From NCBI GenBank assembly GCA_017465025.1, contig JAFTXM010000069.1, positions 1 to 34,743 on the forward strand: 34,743 nt of DNA, given 5' to 3'. This DNA is from Oscillospiraceae bacterium. Lineage in GTDB: Bacteria; Bacillota; Clostridia; Oscillospirales; Oscillospiraceae. The position numbers and the translations under genes were made by a program. Positions 1 to 9,558 of this stretch are shown piece after piece; position 1 is the first letter of the stretch; every line of letters begins with the position of its first letter. The notes below the pieces were generated by a model. It did not search any database and was not told the origin of the DNA. It saw nothing but the letters and a program-made list of their open reading frames with translations.

Positions 1-8
1 GCTTTTTC

Positions 9-33
9 AGCGGATTTCCTGATCCGCTCTTTT
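9..33 (+). terminator. Possible terminator of a gene left of the window
   Basis: A 7-bp stem AGCGGAT/ATCCGCT with a 6-nt loop is followed by CTCTTTT on the plus strand. It could end a plus-strand gene that lies before the window. The remaining bases up to 161 hold no gene that I can support; a 7-bp inverted repeat CTTAGTT/AACTAAG (117-133) sits there too, of unknown role. Confidence 0.4.
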
Positions 34-161
34 GCCATGCTCCTTTTGCAGAAAAACAGCGCCCAGCTCGCTTTCGTTTTGCTGTGCGCTGCTTTTCCCG
101 TTTTCTGCTTTTGCCTCTTAGTTGTTAACTAAGTGACATTGGGGTTTACCCGTTCCGTTTT

Positions 162-440
162 TTATTCGCCTTTTTCCTGTTGGGCTGCGGCCTTTATCCG
201 CTCTATGCTCTCGTCCAGAGCAGCCAACAGCTTGTGGGTCTCTTCCAGCAGCACCTGACCTGCCGGGGTGAGCGCACTCACATGGTTATCCCGCTCCACA
301 AGCTTCACGCCCAGCTCCTTTTCCAGTGCGGACACCGCCCGGCTTGTGGTGGAGTGGCTGATATAGAGCCGCCTTGCCGCCTCGCTGAAGCTTTTGTACT
401 TTGCCACCGCAGCGAATATCCTCAGCTGCTCGCTTTCCAT
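162..440 (-). CDS. Stand-alone LysR-type winged-helix DNA-binding protein (92 aa)
   Basis: The protein is only a LysR-type N-terminal DNA-binding domain. A helix-turn-helix lies at about residues 16-40 (SFSEAARRLYISHSTTSRAV), the wing follows (GVKLVERDNHVSALTPAG, about 44-61), and residues 62-88 form the linker helix that normally dimerises these proteins. Typical LysR regulators have about 300 residues; the whole effector-binding domain is absent, and the frame ends in a clean TAA. The gene starts one base after the stop of cdd on the same strand, so it is probably translated from the secA-pgeF-SBP-cdd transcript. It may be a genuine mini-regulator (a ModE-like DNA-binding module) or the remnant of a truncated LysR gene. 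The domain assignment is secure; regulatory target and activity are unknown. Confidence 0.85.
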   Translation of the reverse strand: MESEQLRIFAAVAKYKSFSEAARRLYISHSTTSRAVSALEKELGVKLVERDNHVSALTPAGQVLLEETHKLLAALDESIERIKAAAQQEKGE

Positions 441-441
441 A

Positions 442-822
442 TCAGTAATTGAAAGCGTGGGGCATAAGGGCGGAGAGCTTATAGCTTACATAGCGGTCAC
501 CGGCCTTGGAGCAGAGGATCTCCATGTCGGGTGCAAACTCATAGAGGAACTGGCGGCAGGCGCCGCAGGGGGTGGGCCAGTTTTCGCTGTCGGCATAGAT
601 GGCAACGCGCTTGAAGCTGCGGTGGCCTTCGCTGACGGCCTTGCAGCAGGCAGTGCGCTCGGCGCAGATGGTGCTGCCGAGGGCGGCGTTCTCCACATTG
701 CAGCCGGTGAACACGGTACCGTCCTCACACTCCAACGCTGCGCCCACAGGGAAACGGGAATAGGGTACGTATGCGTTCATGGATGCTTTCTTTGCCAGTG
801 ATAAAAGTTCTCTGTCGGTCAT
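442..822 (-). CDS. cdd: Cytidine deaminase
   Basis: This enzyme hydrolyses cytidine and deoxycytidine to uridine and deoxyuridine in the pyrimidine salvage pathway, in the cytosol. The 126-residue length fits the small homotetrameric Gram-positive class. The substrate motif NVEN is at residues 42-45, the catalytic zinc site CAE at 53-55 (C53 ligand, E55 proton shuttle) and the second zinc motif PCGAC at 85-89 (C86, C89), so all three Cys zinc ligands of this class are present. A GGGAG Shine-Dalgarno site lies about 10 bases upstream. It is the fourth gene of the minus-strand run and is followed after a single base by the LysR-type mini-protein. Confidence 0.95.
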   Translation of the reverse strand: MTDRELLSLAKKASMNAYVPYSRFPVGAALECEDGTVFTGCNVENAALGSTICAERTACCKAVSEGHRSFKRVAIYADSENWPTPCGACRQFLYEFAPDMEILCSKAGDRYVSYKLSALMPHAFNY

Positions 823-861
823 TTTTTATTTCTCCCTTTCCTCTTGAATATTGAAAATATT

Positions 862-2559
862 TTACTCTACAAATTCCCAGTTCATAAAGTCGTAAAGCGG
901 GTTGCCGAAGTTGGCGTTGACACCCTTGACCACGCCCCTGTGACAGATGATCTGCTGCTTTTCAAAGCCGATGGGGATGAGCATGGCGTTCTGAGCCACA
1001 AACTCAGCCAGATTTCTGTACAGCACCGGTCTGTCCGCCTCTCTGGCGGCAAGGTAATTATTCACATAGGTGATGTAGCTTGTATCGGTGGAACGGGAGA
1101 AGTTGAGGTTGCTGCCCGGTTCATCTTCATCGCGCACCTGTACAAGCTCGGTAATGTCAAAGTTGTTGCGCAGCTTTATCTCCCCGTAGTAAAGGTCAAA
1201 GTTTCCCTCTTCAAGGGCCAGAAGATAATTGTCCCATGAAAGCTCCTTTACTGTGACCTTCAGGCCAAGGCTGGCCATGTCCTCGGCAAACTGGCGGACA
1301 ACGCCGGTCTTTGCGCTGGAGTCGGAGCAGACCACAAAGATAAGCTCTATCTCCTGCGGTGTGCCGGACATATACTCCAGCATACCGTCCCCGTCATAGT
1401 CCTGCACACCGGCGTTTTCCATGACGGTCTTGCACATATCCAGATCATAGACCAGATTGTTTGCAAGCTCGGTGGGGTAATCGGCGCAGGTGGGGTACAT
1501 GGCTACGGGAGAGGCCACCGCATTGCCGTGGAGCAGATCCACGAAATTGGAGCGGTCAAAGGCAAAGTTCATGGCGTAGCGGAAGTTTGAGTACTTGCCC
1601 AGCACGCCCATCTCGTTGAACACAACATAGTGAAGGTTCGTGGTGGGATAGGTGTGAATTTCGTTGGTGCTGGCATAGCCCAGGTTTGTGTAGCTGGAGG
1701 GGTCATTGATGACCACGTCTATGAGAGAGTCCTCAAAGGCTGAGATAACGCTGCCCGCATCGGTGTACTCCTTAAGATAAATCACATCCACCGGATGTTC
1801 GTACTCGGCGTGGAGTATCTGCTGAGGGCCGCTCTCCTCCTCGGCATCGGAGGCAAGGGCAAAGCCGGACTCGCTCTCTTCCTCCTCTTCCTCGTTCTCC
1901 TCCGGCTCTATGGGCGGGCCCACATAGCCCTCATAGGGTATGAGCTGAGTGTGATCCTCATTGTACATATAAGGGCCGGAGCCGCCGGGGAAGTCGTCCC
2001 CGTGAGTGCCGTACTGGATGACGGGGATATTGAGAAGCTTCATAAACTGGGCATCGCCTATACCGAGGGTCACATAGAGCTTGTCATCGGTGTAGGATGC
2101 GCCCTGAAAGCTGGCAAAACGACCGGAAAAGCGGTCGGAGGTGACGGCCCGCTCAAGGGAGTAGCGCAGGTCACGGCCTGTGACGGGAGTGCCGTCATGG
2201 AAGGTGTGGCTGTTGTCGATGGTGAATATCCAGCTTTTGAAGTCCTCTGAATAGTCCCAGTCTACTATAATATTCTTTATAACATTGAAGTCATTGTCCA
2301 GCTCCACCATATTCTCGTACACCAGCGCGCACACCAGCTGATTGGAGTGGTTGGTGGCGATTATGGGGTTGAAGCTGTATTCGGAGTTTGAGTTGAGGGA
2401 GAACACATCGTCTGCCGCGGCAGAGCGCTCCACATCCTTGCCGCCGGTGGATTCGGGCAGATTGTCATACGTAAGGGTGGAGGGATTGGAGGCGCAGGAG
2501 GCGCCGGCAAAAAGCATGGACAGCGCCAGCATGATGCAAATATATCTCTTTATCTTCAT
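862..2559 (-). CDS. Family-5 extracellular solute-binding lipoprotein (peptide ABC transporter type)
   Basis: This 565-residue protein matches the peptide/nickel-type solute-binding family (SBP_bac_5). The N terminus is a signal peptide (KIKR, then a hydrophobic stretch) ending at FAGASC with Cys22 as the likely lipidated residue; Gly at -3 makes the lipobox atypical. The family core is visible as FTIDNSHTFHDGTPVTGRDL (about 112-131) and later the segment on conversion to ligand lobes with YPTCADYP. Unusual is an acidic low-complexity insert at about 217-243, with a run of Glu between PEE and SES. No permease or ATPase gene is nearby, so it is an orphan binding protein; ligand unknown, an oligopeptide being only the family default. 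It starts 10 bases after the pgeF stop, with GAGAGG as ribosome site. Confidence 0.88.
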   Translation of the reverse strand: MKIKRYICIMLALSMLFAGASCASNPSTLTYDNLPESTGGKDVERSAAADDVFSLNSNSEYSFNPIIATNHSNQLVCALVYENMVELDNDFNVIKNIIVDWDYSEDFKSWIFTIDNSHTFHDGTPVTGRDLRYSLERAVTSDRFSGRFASFQGASYTDDKLYVTLGIGDAQFMKLLNIPVIQYGTHGDDFPGGSGPYMYNEDHTQLIPYEGYVGPPIEPEENEEEEEESESGFALASDAEEESGPQQILHAEYEHPVDVIYLKEYTDAGSVISAFEDSLIDVVINDPSSYTNLGYASTNEIHTYPTTNLHYVVFNEMGVLGKYSNFRYAMNFAFDRSNFVDLLHGNAVASPVAMYPTCADYPTELANNLVYDLDMCKTVMENAGVQDYDGDGMLEYMSGTPQEIELIFVVCSDSSAKTGVVRQFAEDMASLGLKVTVKELSWDNYLLALEEGNFDLYYGEIKLRNNFDITELVQVRDEDEPGSNLNFSRSTDTSYITYVNNYLAAREADRPVLYRNLAEFVAQNAMLIPIGFEKQQIICHRGVVKGVNANFGNPLYDFMNWEFVE

Positions 2560-2569
2560 CTTTCGCCTC

Positions 2570-3364
2570 TCAGTCCAGCACTATGGCCGCCGCCTGACTG
2601 CCCCTTTTGCCCTTGGTATATCGGTGGGACCAGTACTTATCGTGGCTGCACATGGTACATTCCTCGCTTATGTCTATATTCTCCGGCAAAAGCCCCAGCT
2701 TTTCAAGCCGTCTTGCATTGGCGGCGCGAAGGTCCACCAGATACTTGCCGTCTTCTCTTATTCGCCACAGCCCATTGGTGTCCCCGTCAAGATACTTTTC
2801 TATGGCATCGGGCACATCCCGGTCTGTTTCAAAGCAGCATTTGCCGATAGCCGCGCCCATTGCGGCGCATATCTTCTCCGGCTTTGCACCCAGCGCGCAC
2901 ATTTTCTCGACCGTGTTGCCCAGAATATCCGCCACCGAGCTTCTCCAGCCGCAGTGGACTGCGGCGATAACGCCGTTTTCACTGTCACAGAGCAAGGCCG
3001 GCACACAGTCGGCCACAAAGCACATGATGGGCAGACCCCGCTGGGCGGTGATTATGCCGTCGGCCTCGTAGGGCACCTTGGACATACATACGTGCTTATC
3101 CGCCATAGTGACAACGCGCACTGCATTGCCGTGCACCTGCAAGGTAACGGCGCAGTCATCTATCCCCGCGCCCATAAGCTCGCAGAGGCGGCGGTAGTTT
3201 TCCCGCACGGCTTCAGGCTCATCGCCCCGGTTGGAGCCAAGGTTGAGGCTGTAGAAATCCCCGGTGCTCACGCCGCCGTATCTTGTGGTGAAGGCGTGGC
3301 GGGCGGCTATCTTGTCCGAGCGCATATAGATGAGCCCGTTTCTGTTTTCCTGTACAAAAGACAT
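2570..3364 (-). CDS. pgeF: PgeF/YfiH (LACC1-like) purine nucleoside phosphorylase family protein
   Basis: This is a full-length (264 aa) member of the multicopper-oxidase-like fold family DUF152 (YfiH/YlmD/PgeF, human LACC1). Members act on purine nucleosides (adenosine deaminase/phosphorylase activity reported) and E. coli PgeF edits misincorporated cell-wall precursors. The conserved metal residues are visible: QVHG with His78, ADC with Cys120 and VHCGW with His137, plus FTTRYGGVS near residue 25 and the C-terminal HRYTKGKRG. It lies 50 bases behind secA on the same strand, the gap holding a GC-rich hairpin repeat. In Firmicutes the homologue often sits near cell-division genes, which is not the case here. 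Family assignment is firm, the physiological substrate is not shown. Confidence 0.9.
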   Translation of the reverse strand: MSFVQENRNGLIYMRSDKIAARHAFTTRYGGVSTGDFYSLNLGSNRGDEPEAVRENYRRLCELMGAGIDDCAVTLQVHGNAVRVVTMADKHVCMSKVPYEADGIITAQRGLPIMCFVADCVPALLCDSENGVIAAVHCGWRSSVADILGNTVEKMCALGAKPEKICAAMGAAIGKCCFETDRDVPDAIEKYLDGDTNGLWRIREDGKYLVDLRAANARRLEKLGLLPENIDISEECTMCSHDKYWSHRYTKGKRGSQAAAIVLD

Positions 3365-3380
3365 TGTTGTTCCTCGTCAT

Positions 3381-3407
3381 GCGGCGGGAGCAAGCCCCCG
3401 CCCTACA
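3381..3407 (-). repeat. GC-rich dispersed hairpin repeat (GTAGGG-type), copy 1
   Basis: Read on the minus strand this begins TGTAGGGCGGGGGC and folds as a 9-bp stem with one mismatch around a short loop (arms 3383-3391 and 3394-3402). It resembles the copy at 29071-29092, which begins GTAGGGGCGG. Such short palindromes between genes look like REP-type repeats. It sits between the secA stop and the pgeF start. Confidence 0.55.
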
Positions 3408-3414
3408 CTATTTA

Positions 3415-6186
3415 TCACTCATTCCTGCCGCAGCATTCCTTATACTTGAGGCGGCGGCTGCCGTCCTCCTTCATCTTGCCGCAGGGGCAGGGATCGTTGC
3501 GGCCGGGCTTGGGCGCTTTCTTCACGGGCTTTTTCTTCACAGGCTCGCCGCCCACGTTGGCGGCGGCATTTTTGGCCACGGCCTTACGCTCGATGGGGGC
3601 TTCCCTTCTGACCTGAACGGTAAAGAGGCGGCGTACAGTCTCCTCACGGATGCCCTGAACCATGCCCTCAAACATTTCAAAGCCCTCGTGCTTATATGCG
3701 TCAATAGGCTTTACAGAGCCGTAGCCCCGAAGGCCGATACCCCGCTTCAGCTCGCTCATGGCGTCGATATGGTCCATCCAGTACTCGTCCACCACCCGCA
3801 GCATCACGACCCGCTCCAACTCACGCATCAATGGCGCGCCGTTGCTGCCCGGGCCGAAGGCCGCTTCACGGGCGGCGTAGACCCTGGCTGCAATATCGTT
3901 TACGGCCTTGCTGACCGCCTCGGGCTTTGCATGGCCGCCGAAGCTTTCTATCTTCAAAGCCCCACGGGGCATAAAGAGCTTTTCAAAGGGGGCAAGGGCA
4001 TCGTCCAGCATTTGCTGGTTTTCTGCCGCCGCGCCGCCAAGCCCGTCCATGACGGTGCTGCTGACAAACTGCTCCACCATGGAGCTTATCTGCTCCCTTA
4101 TATCCTCCCCGTCCAGCACCTTGCGGCGCTCGCCGTAGATAATGCCGCGCTGCTGGTTCATAACGTCGTCATACTCAAGGACGCTCTTTCGGGTCTGGAA
4201 GTTGCGGCTTTCCACGGTTTTCTGGGACTGCTCTATGGCATTGGAGAGCATCTTGTGGTCAAGGGGCATATCCTCGTCCACATTGAGAGCCTCCATCATG
4301 TTCATTATGCGCTCAGAGCCGAAAAGGCGCATGATATCGTCGGTCAGCGCCAGATAGAATCGGCTTTCGCCCTCGTCGCCCTGTCGGCCTGCGCGGCCTC
4401 TGAGCTGATTGTCGATACGTCTGGACTCGTGGCGCTCTGTACCGAGGATAAAGAGGCCGCCTGCGGCCTTGACCTTTTCGGCCTCGGCGTTGGTGACAAG
4501 CTTGTGGGCAGCGAGGCGCTCGGCAAACATGGCGCGGGCTGCGATTATATGCTGATCATCGGTATCGGCAAAGCCGGTGGCCTCGGCGATAACTGCTTCT
4601 TCAAAGCCGGCCTTTCTCAGGTCGGTCTTGGCAAGAAACTCCGCATTGCCGCCCAGCACGATGTCCGTGCCGCGGCCTGCCATATTGGTGGCAATGGTGA
4701 CAGCGCCCAGCTTGCCTGCCTGAGCCACTATCTCCGCTTCCTTCTCGTGGTACTTGGCGTTGAGCACCGTGTGTGGTATGCCCCGGCGCTTGAGAAGGGA
4801 TGAGATATACTCGCTCTTTTCTATGGAGACCGTACCCACCAGCACAGGCTGTCCCTTCTTGTAGCACTGGGCTATCTGCTCGATGATGGCACGGTTTTTG
4901 CCCTGCTCGTTCTTGAACACCACGTCGGAATGATCCTGACGTATGACGGGCTTATTGGTGGGTATCTCCACAATATCCAGCCTGTAGATGGCTTCAAATT
5001 CCTCAGCTTCCGTGACTGCTGTGCCGGTCATGCCGGAGAGCTTGTCATAAAGGCGGAAGTAGTTCTGGAAGGTGATGGTGGCAAGGGTCTTGTTTTCCTT
5101 CTGCACATCCACGTGCTCCTTGGCCTCGATGGCCTGATGGAGCCCCTCTGAATAGCGCCTGCCCAGCATAAGGCGGCCGGTGAACTCATCAACGATGATG
5201 ATCTCGCCGTCCTTGACGATGTAGTCTATATCCCGCTTCATGATGCCGTGGGCCTTGAGCGCCTGATTTATGTGGTGGGTGAGGGTGGCGTTTTCCATAT
5301 CGGCCAGATTTTCAAGGCCGAAGGCCCGCTCCGCCCGCTCCACACCTCTGGCGGTGAGAGTGGCGGTCTTGGCCTTTTCGTCCACCACGTAATCCACATC
5401 CTCGGCCTCGTGCTCCTCTTCCTTTTCGTCCACAGAGGCGTAGACCACCTTTTTGAGCCTTCTGACAAAATCGTCGGCCTGGCGGTAAAGGTCGGTGCTC
5501 TCATCGCCCTGACCGGAGATTATAAGGGGGGTTCTGGCCTCGTCTATGAGGATGGAGTCCACCTCGTCAACGATGGCGAAGCTGTGGCCTCTCTGCACCA
5601 TATGCTCCTTGTACAAAGCCATATTGTCACGCAGATAGTCAAAGCCCATCTCGTTGTTGGTGCCGTAGGTAATGTCGCAGGCGTAGGCCTCACGGCGCTC
5701 GTCATTTTCAAGGCCGTGTACGATAAGACCCACGGAAAGCCCCATGAACCTGTGCACCTTGCCCATCCACTCGCTGTCACGCCTTGCCAGATAGTCGTTG
5801 ACAGTGACAATATGCACGCCTTTGCCTGCAAGGGCGTTGAGGTAGGCGGGCAGTACCGCCACAAGGGTCTTGCCCTCGCCGGTCTTCATTTCCGCAATGC
5901 GGCCCTGATGGAGAACGATGCCGCCTATAAGCTGCACCCTGAAGGGCTTCATGCCCAGAACGCGCCATGCGGCCTCTCTTGCGGCAGCAAAGGCTTCAGG
6001 GAGAATGTCGTCCAGTGTTTCGCCCTGGGCAAGGCGGGCTTTGAACTCCTCCGTCTTGCCGCGAAGCTGGGCATCCGTGAGCTTTGAATAAGGCTCGTCC
6101 AGCTTTTCTATGGCATCGGCAATGGGGTATATCCTTTTAAGCTCTCTCTCCGAGTAGCTTCCGAACAGTTTATCAAAAAGACCCAT
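3415..6186 (-). CDS. secA: Preprotein translocase ATPase SecA
   Basis: SecA is the ATPase motor that drives proteins through the SecYEG channel. The 923-residue length is normal. Seen: Q-motif region RVQLIGG (about 83-89), Walker A MKTGEGKT (100-107, Lys106), [14 protein letters not shown] for motif II (about 203-216), [17 protein letters not shown], and a C-terminal zinc tail with CPCG and KECCG. In that tail the usual short SGKKYK spacer is replaced by a longer [13 protein letters not shown] segment. The start is placed at [10 protein letters not shown] because AAAGG stands 8 bases before this ATG; a longer frame upstream has no ribosome site and runs over the divergent promoter. A TATACT at 6238-6243 may be its -10 box, without a clear -35. 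It heads the run secA-pgeF-SBP-cdd-HTH. Confidence 0.97.
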   Translation of the reverse strand: MGLFDKLFGSYSERELKRIYPIADAIEKLDEPYSKLTDAQLRGKTEEFKARLAQGETLDDILPEAFAAAREAAWRVLGMKPFRVQLIGGIVLHQGRIAEMKTGEGKTLVAVLPAYLNALAGKGVHIVTVNDYLARRDSEWMGKVHRFMGLSVGLIVHGLENDERREAYACDITYGTNNEMGFDYLRDNMALYKEHMVQRGHSFAIVDEVDSILIDEARTPLIISGQGDESTDLYRQADDFVRRLKKVVYASVDEKEEEHEAEDVDYVVDEKAKTATLTARGVERAERAFGLENLADMENATLTHHINQALKAHGIMKRDIDYIVKDGEIIIVDEFTGRLMLGRRYSEGLHQAIEAKEHVDVQKENKTLATITFQNYFRLYDKLSGMTGTAVTEAEEFEAIYRLDIVEIPTNKPVIRQDHSDVVFKNEQGKNRAIIEQIAQCYKKGQPVLVGTVSIEKSEYISSLLKRRGIPHTVLNAKYHEKEAEIVAQAGKLGAVTIATNMAGRGTDIVLGGNAEFLAKTDLRKAGFEEAVIAEATGFADTDDQHIIAARAMFAERLAAHKLVTNAEAEKVKAAGGLFILGTERHESRRIDNQLRGRAGRQGDEGESRFYLALTDDIMRLFGSERIMNMMEALNVDEDMPLDHKMLSNAIEQSQKTVESRNFQTRKSVLEYDDVMNQQRGIIYGERRKVLDGEDIREQISSMVEQFVSSTVMDGLGGAAAENQQMLDDALAPFEKLFMPRGALKIESFGGHAKPEAVSKAVNDIAARVYAAREAAFGPGSNGAPLMRELERVVMLRVVDEYWMDHIDAMSELKRGIGLRGYGSVKPIDAYKHEGFEMFEGMVQGIREETVRRLFTVQVRREAPIERKAVAKNAAANVGGEPVKKKPVKKAPKPGRNDPCPCGKMKEDGSRRLKYKECCGRNE

Positions 6187-6274
6187 GATATCTACCTTTC
6201 GCGTATAGTTATTGGCAGGGGCATTTATACAGTGTTGAGTATAGCATAAAATTATGAATAAAAAAAGTATATTC

Positions 6275-6303
6275 TTGTCCTTATGAAAAAACTGTGGTAG
6301 AAT
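6275..6303 (+). promoter_or_regulatory. Sigma-A promoter of the DUF1846 gene
   Basis: TTGTCC (6275-6280), a 17-bp spacer and TAGAAT (6298-6303) with a TGG extension before the -10. Transcription should start near 6310, which excludes the in-frame ATG at 6302. Confidence 0.75.
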
Positions 6304-6343
6304 GCATTTTTGTAAAACTATGGTGGGGGAAGGTGTTGACACC

Positions 6344-7828
6344 ATGCAGCAGTTGGGTTTTGACAACAGTAAATATGTAAAGCTCCAGTCCCAGAACATC
6401 CGCGACCGTATTGAGCAGTTCGGCGGCAAGCTGTATCTGGAATTCGGCGGCAAGCTTTTTGACGATTACCATGCATCCCGTGTTCTGCCGGGCTTTAGTC
6501 CGGACAGCAAGGTGAAGATGCTCCTTGAAATGAAGGATGTGGCTGAGATAGTCATCGCCATTTCCGCCGATGATATAGAGCGCAGCAAGCGCAGAGGGGA
6601 TCTGGGCATCACTTACGAGGATGAGACTCTCAGGCTCATTGACGCTTTCCGGGGCATAGGTCTTTATCTGGGCAGCATCGTCATCACCCACTACAGAGGG
6701 CAGACCATTGCCGACCAGTTCCAGAAGCGTCTGGAGATGCTGGGCATAAAGGTCTATAAGCACTATATAATCCCCGACTATCCTTCAAACGTTCCCTTCA
6801 TCGTCTCCGACGAGGGCTTCGGCCGCAACGATTATATAAAGACGGAGCGTTCTCTGGTGGTAGTCACCGCCCCTGGCCCCGGCAGCGGCAAGATGGCCAC
6901 CTGTCTCAGCCAGCTCTACCATGAGCACAAGCAGGGTGTGAACGCAGGCTACGCCAAGTTTGAGACCTTCCCCATCTGGAATTTGCCGCTGAAGCACCCG
7001 GTCAACCTGGCCTACGAGGCCGCCACTGCGGATCTGGATGATGTGAACATGATAGACCCCTTCCATCTGGAGGCTTACGGCATCACCACCGTAAACTACA
7101 ACCGTGATGTGGAGATTTTCCCGGTGCTTGAGGCCATGTTCCGCAGAATGTACGGGGAGAGCCCCTACAAAAGTCCCACCGATATGGGCGTGAACATGAT
7201 AGGCAAGTGCATCACCGACGATGAGGTCTGCCGCAAGGCCGCCATGCAGGAGATAATCCGCCGCTACTATGCCTCCGCCTGCTCTGTGCATCAGGGTCTT
7301 TCCGATCCTGCCGAGGTACGGCGGATAGAGCTTGTGATGAGCACGCTGAATATAGGCGCCGCCATCCGGCCCACTGTAGCCGCCGCCCTTGCAAGGGCCG
7401 AGGAGACCGGCGGCCCCGCCGTGGCCATAGAGCTTCACGACGGCAGGGTCATCACCGGCAAGAACAGCTCCCTTCTGGGCGCCGCCTCCGCCTGCCTTAT
7501 GAACGCTCTCAAGGCTCTGGCGGGAATAGACAAGAAAATGCTCCTTATCCCGCCCAGCATTATCGAGCCTATACAGCATCTGAAGATCGAGCATCTGGGC
7601 AACCATAACCCCAGGCTGCACACGGACGAGCTGCTCATTGCCCTTTCCATCTGTGCCGTTACAAACCCCATTGCAGGCTATGCGCTCGATCAGCTGGGCA
7701 AGCTGAAAGGCTGCGAGGCCCATTCCTCCGTCATCCTTTCCCATGTGGACGAAGAGCTTTTCAAGAAGCTGGGCCTGAATCTCTCCTGCGAACCCAGATA
7801 TCAGGTGAAAAAGCTTTTCCATAAGTAA
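6344..7828 (+). CDS. DUF1846 (UPF0371) family protein
   Basis: This 494-residue cytosolic protein belongs to the DUF1846/UPF0371 family, common in Clostridia, lactobacilli and actinobacteria. A structure exists for a streptococcal homologue, but to my knowledge no reaction has been firmly assigned. Visible family features are [19 protein letters not shown] at the start, a glycine-rich phosphate-loop-like [15 protein letters not shown] segment (about 181-195) and the conserved [11 protein letters not shown] region. The start was placed at ATG 6344 because GGGGGAAGG (6325-6333) lies 10 bases ahead and the promoter at 6275-6303 rules out the earlier frame. It is monocistronic and convergent with proS, the two sharing a terminator. 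Family certain, function unknown. Confidence 0.93.
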   Translation: MQQLGFDNSKYVKLQSQNIRDRIEQFGGKLYLEFGGKLFDDYHASRVLPGFSPDSKVKMLLEMKDVAEIVIAISADDIERSKRRGDLGITYEDETLRLIDAFRGIGLYLGSIVITHYRGQTIADQFQKRLEMLGIKVYKHYIIPDYPSNVPFIVSDEGFGRNDYIKTERSLVVVTAPGPGSGKMATCLSQLYHEHKQGVNAGYAKFETFPIWNLPLKHPVNLAYEAATADLDDVNMIDPFHLEAYGITTVNYNRDVEIFPVLEAMFRRMYGESPYKSPTDMGVNMIGKCITDDEVCRKAAMQEIIRRYYASACSVHQGLSDPAEVRRIELVMSTLNIGAAIRPTVAAALARAEETGGPAVAIELHDGRVITGKNSSLLGAASACLMNALKALAGIDKKMLLIPPSIIEPIQHLKIEHLGNHNPRLHTDELLIALSICAVTNPIAGYALDQLGKLKGCEAHSSVILSHVDEELFKKLGLNLSCEPRYQVKKLFHK

Positions 7829-7840
7829 AAAAGGCATAAC

Positions 7841-7876
7841 AAAGCACCGTGTCCTCTGACACGGTGCTTTAAGCTT
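7841..7876. terminator. Bidirectional terminator between DUF1846 gene and proS
   Basis: A perfect 13-bp stem (AAAGCACCGTGTC / GACACGGTGCTTT, 7841-7853 and 7858-7870) with loop CTCT lies between two convergent genes. T-rich sequence follows on each strand (TTTATATTTTG on plus, and TTTTTT further on in minus). Confidence 0.85.
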
Positions 7877-7890
7877 TATATTTTGTTTCT

Positions 7891-9327
7891 TTAGTAGGCA
7901 ACGCCCCAGTAGATCATGTGCTTGGCCTTCCTGCCGCAGCAGGCGCAGGTCTCGCCCAGGTCTTCCTGCTTGAAGGGGATGCAGCGGGAGGACATTCCGG
8001 CCTTTTCCTTCATCTGAAGCTCGCAGTCAAGCTCGCCGCACCACATGGTCTTGATGAAGCCGCCCTTTTCCTGCTGGATCTGGGCTGCCTCTTCCACGGA
8101 GTGAGCCACGTAGCAGTGCTCGTCCAGATTCTTCTTGGCCTTGTCGTAGAGGCCCTGCTGTACCACATCCAGAAGCTCGCCCACGCGGCCGACGACCTCG
8201 TCCAGTGTCACGGAGACCTTCTCGCCGTTGTGGCGGCAAACAGCCATGCAAACACCGTTTTCGATGTCCTTGGGGCCAAGCTCCACACGCAGGGGAACGC
8301 CCTTCATCTCGTACTGGGCGCACTTCCAGCCGAGGCTGTTGTCGCTGGTGTCTATCTTCACGCGGACACCTGCGGCCTTGAGCTTTTCATAAAGCTCGGT
8401 GGCCTTTTCGGTAACGCCGGGCTTGTGCTGGGCCACGGGTACAACGATGACCTGAACGGGGGCGATGCGGGGAGGCAGCACAAGGCCGCTGTTGTCGCCG
8501 TGGGTCATGATGATGCCGCCGATGATACGGGTGGACATACCCCAGGAGGTCTGGAAGGGGAACTTCTGCTTATTGTCCTTGTCGGTGAAGGTGATGTTGA
8601 ACTGACGGGCAAAGCCGTCGCCGAAGAAGTGGCTGGTGCCGGACTGGAGCGCCTTTCTGTCGTGCATCATGCACTCGATGGTGTAGGTGTTCACAGCGCC
8701 TGCAAACTTTTCCTTCTCGGTCTTGTTGCCGCGGATAACGGGCATGGCCAGATAGTTTTCGCACAGGTCTGCGTAAACTTCAAGCTGCTGCAAAGTCTCC
8801 TCGCGGGCTTCCTCCTCGGTGGCGTGGAGGGTGTGGCCCTCCTGCCAGAGAAACTCACGGCCTCTGAGGAAGGGGCGGGTGGTCTTCTCCCAGCGGAGCA
8901 CGGAGCACCACTGATTATAAAGCATAGGCAGATCGCGCCAGGAGTGAACGACATTGCTCCAGTGGTCGCAGAAGAGGGTCTCGGAAGTGGGACGGATAGC
9001 CAGCTTCTCAGTCAGTTCCTCACTGCCGCCCATGGTGACCCATGCGCACTCAGGAGCAAAGCCCTCAACATGATCCTTTTCCTTCTGCAGAAGGCTTTCG
9101 GGGATCAGCATGGGCATGGACACGTTTTCATGCCCGTCTCTCTTGAACATGGCATCCAGCTCTTTCTGGATGTTCTCCCAGATGGCGTAACCGTAGGGGC
9201 GCAGGATGAAAAGGCCCTTGACGCCGGAGTAATCCACCAGCTCAGCCTTGGTGCACACATCGGTGAACCACTGGGCGAAGTCCACCTCCATATCGGTTAT
9301 CTGTTCTACCTTTTTGTCTTTAGCCAT
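7891..9327 (-). CDS. proS: Prolyl-tRNA synthetase, archaeal/eukaryotic-type
   Basis: ProS charges tRNA-Pro with proline. At 478 residues, without the ~180-residue editing insert of the E. coli type, this is the archaeal/eukaryotic-type class IIa enzyme also found in many Clostridia and Bacteroidetes. Seen: class II motif 2 as [12 protein letters not shown] (about 155-166), RPTSE (112-116), motif 3 region [14 protein letters not shown] (about 280-293), an anticodon-binding domain after this, and the C-terminal [18 protein letters not shown] ending in Tyr, whose cysteines probably bind zinc in this type. It has its own consensus promoter and no T-box leader. It is the only gene on its transcript as far as visible. 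Confidence 0.97.
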   Translation of the reverse strand: MAKDKKVEQITDMEVDFAQWFTDVCTKAELVDYSGVKGLFILRPYGYAIWENIQKELDAMFKRDGHENVSMPMLIPESLLQKEKDHVEGFAPECAWVTMGGSEELTEKLAIRPTSETLFCDHWSNVVHSWRDLPMLYNQWCSVLRWEKTTRPFLRGREFLWQEGHTLHATEEEAREETLQQLEVYADLCENYLAMPVIRGNKTEKEKFAGAVNTYTIECMMHDRKALQSGTSHFFGDGFARQFNITFTDKDNKQKFPFQTSWGMSTRIIGGIIMTHGDNSGLVLPPRIAPVQVIVVPVAQHKPGVTEKATELYEKLKAAGVRVKIDTSDNSLGWKCAQYEMKGVPLRVELGPKDIENGVCMAVCRHNGEKVSVTLDEVVGRVGELLDVVQQGLYDKAKKNLDEHCYVAHSVEEAAQIQQEKGGFIKTMWCGELDCELQMKEKAGMSSRCIPFKQEDLGETCACCGRKAKHMIYWGVAY

Positions 9328-9397
9328 AGTAAAAATTCTCCTATCATTCGCCAGGGCCCTTGCCCCGCCGTATTATGTGCGCTGGGCACACCGTTGT

Positions 9398-9426
9398 ATT
9401 TTATCCCGCTCCATTTCCTTTGTCAA
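9398..9426 (-). promoter_or_regulatory. Sigma-A promoter of proS
   Basis: On the minus strand TTGACA (9421-9426), exactly 17 bp, then TAAAAT (9398-9403). The leader of about 60 nt to the start at 9327 holds only a small hairpin (TGTGC/GCACA) and a GGAG ribosome site. No T-box sequence is present. Confidence 0.85.
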
Positions 9427-9493
9427 TATGCACTCAAGGCTTTTTTCAGGCGCATTCCCGCATTTTATTCCCCACTTAACGGCACTTTTTTGC

Positions 9494-9522
9494 TTGACCT
9501 GAGCCGAACTTACATATATAAT
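9494..9522 (+). promoter_or_regulatory. Sigma-A promoter of the membrane-protein pair
   Basis: TTGACC (9494-9499), 17-bp spacer, perfect TATAAT (9517-9522). The start point near 9529 leaves a leader of only about 30 nt, so translation must begin close to the GGAGGTGA at 9546-9553. Confidence 0.88.
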
Positions 9523-9558
9523 ACTTTTGATTGTTTAAAACACCCGGAGGTGACTGAC

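Noticed and set aside
3364..4803. Long open frame opposite secA on the plus strand
   Set aside because: It is antisense to a certain gene; its protein is low in complexity and family-less, and no ribosome site or promoter supports it. Similar antisense frames opposite proS, the binding lipoprotein, abfA and dnaE were dropped for the same reason.
9328..9397. T-box riboswitch before proS
   Set aside because: The leader is only about 60 nt and has no AGGGTGG-NACC element or specifier structure.
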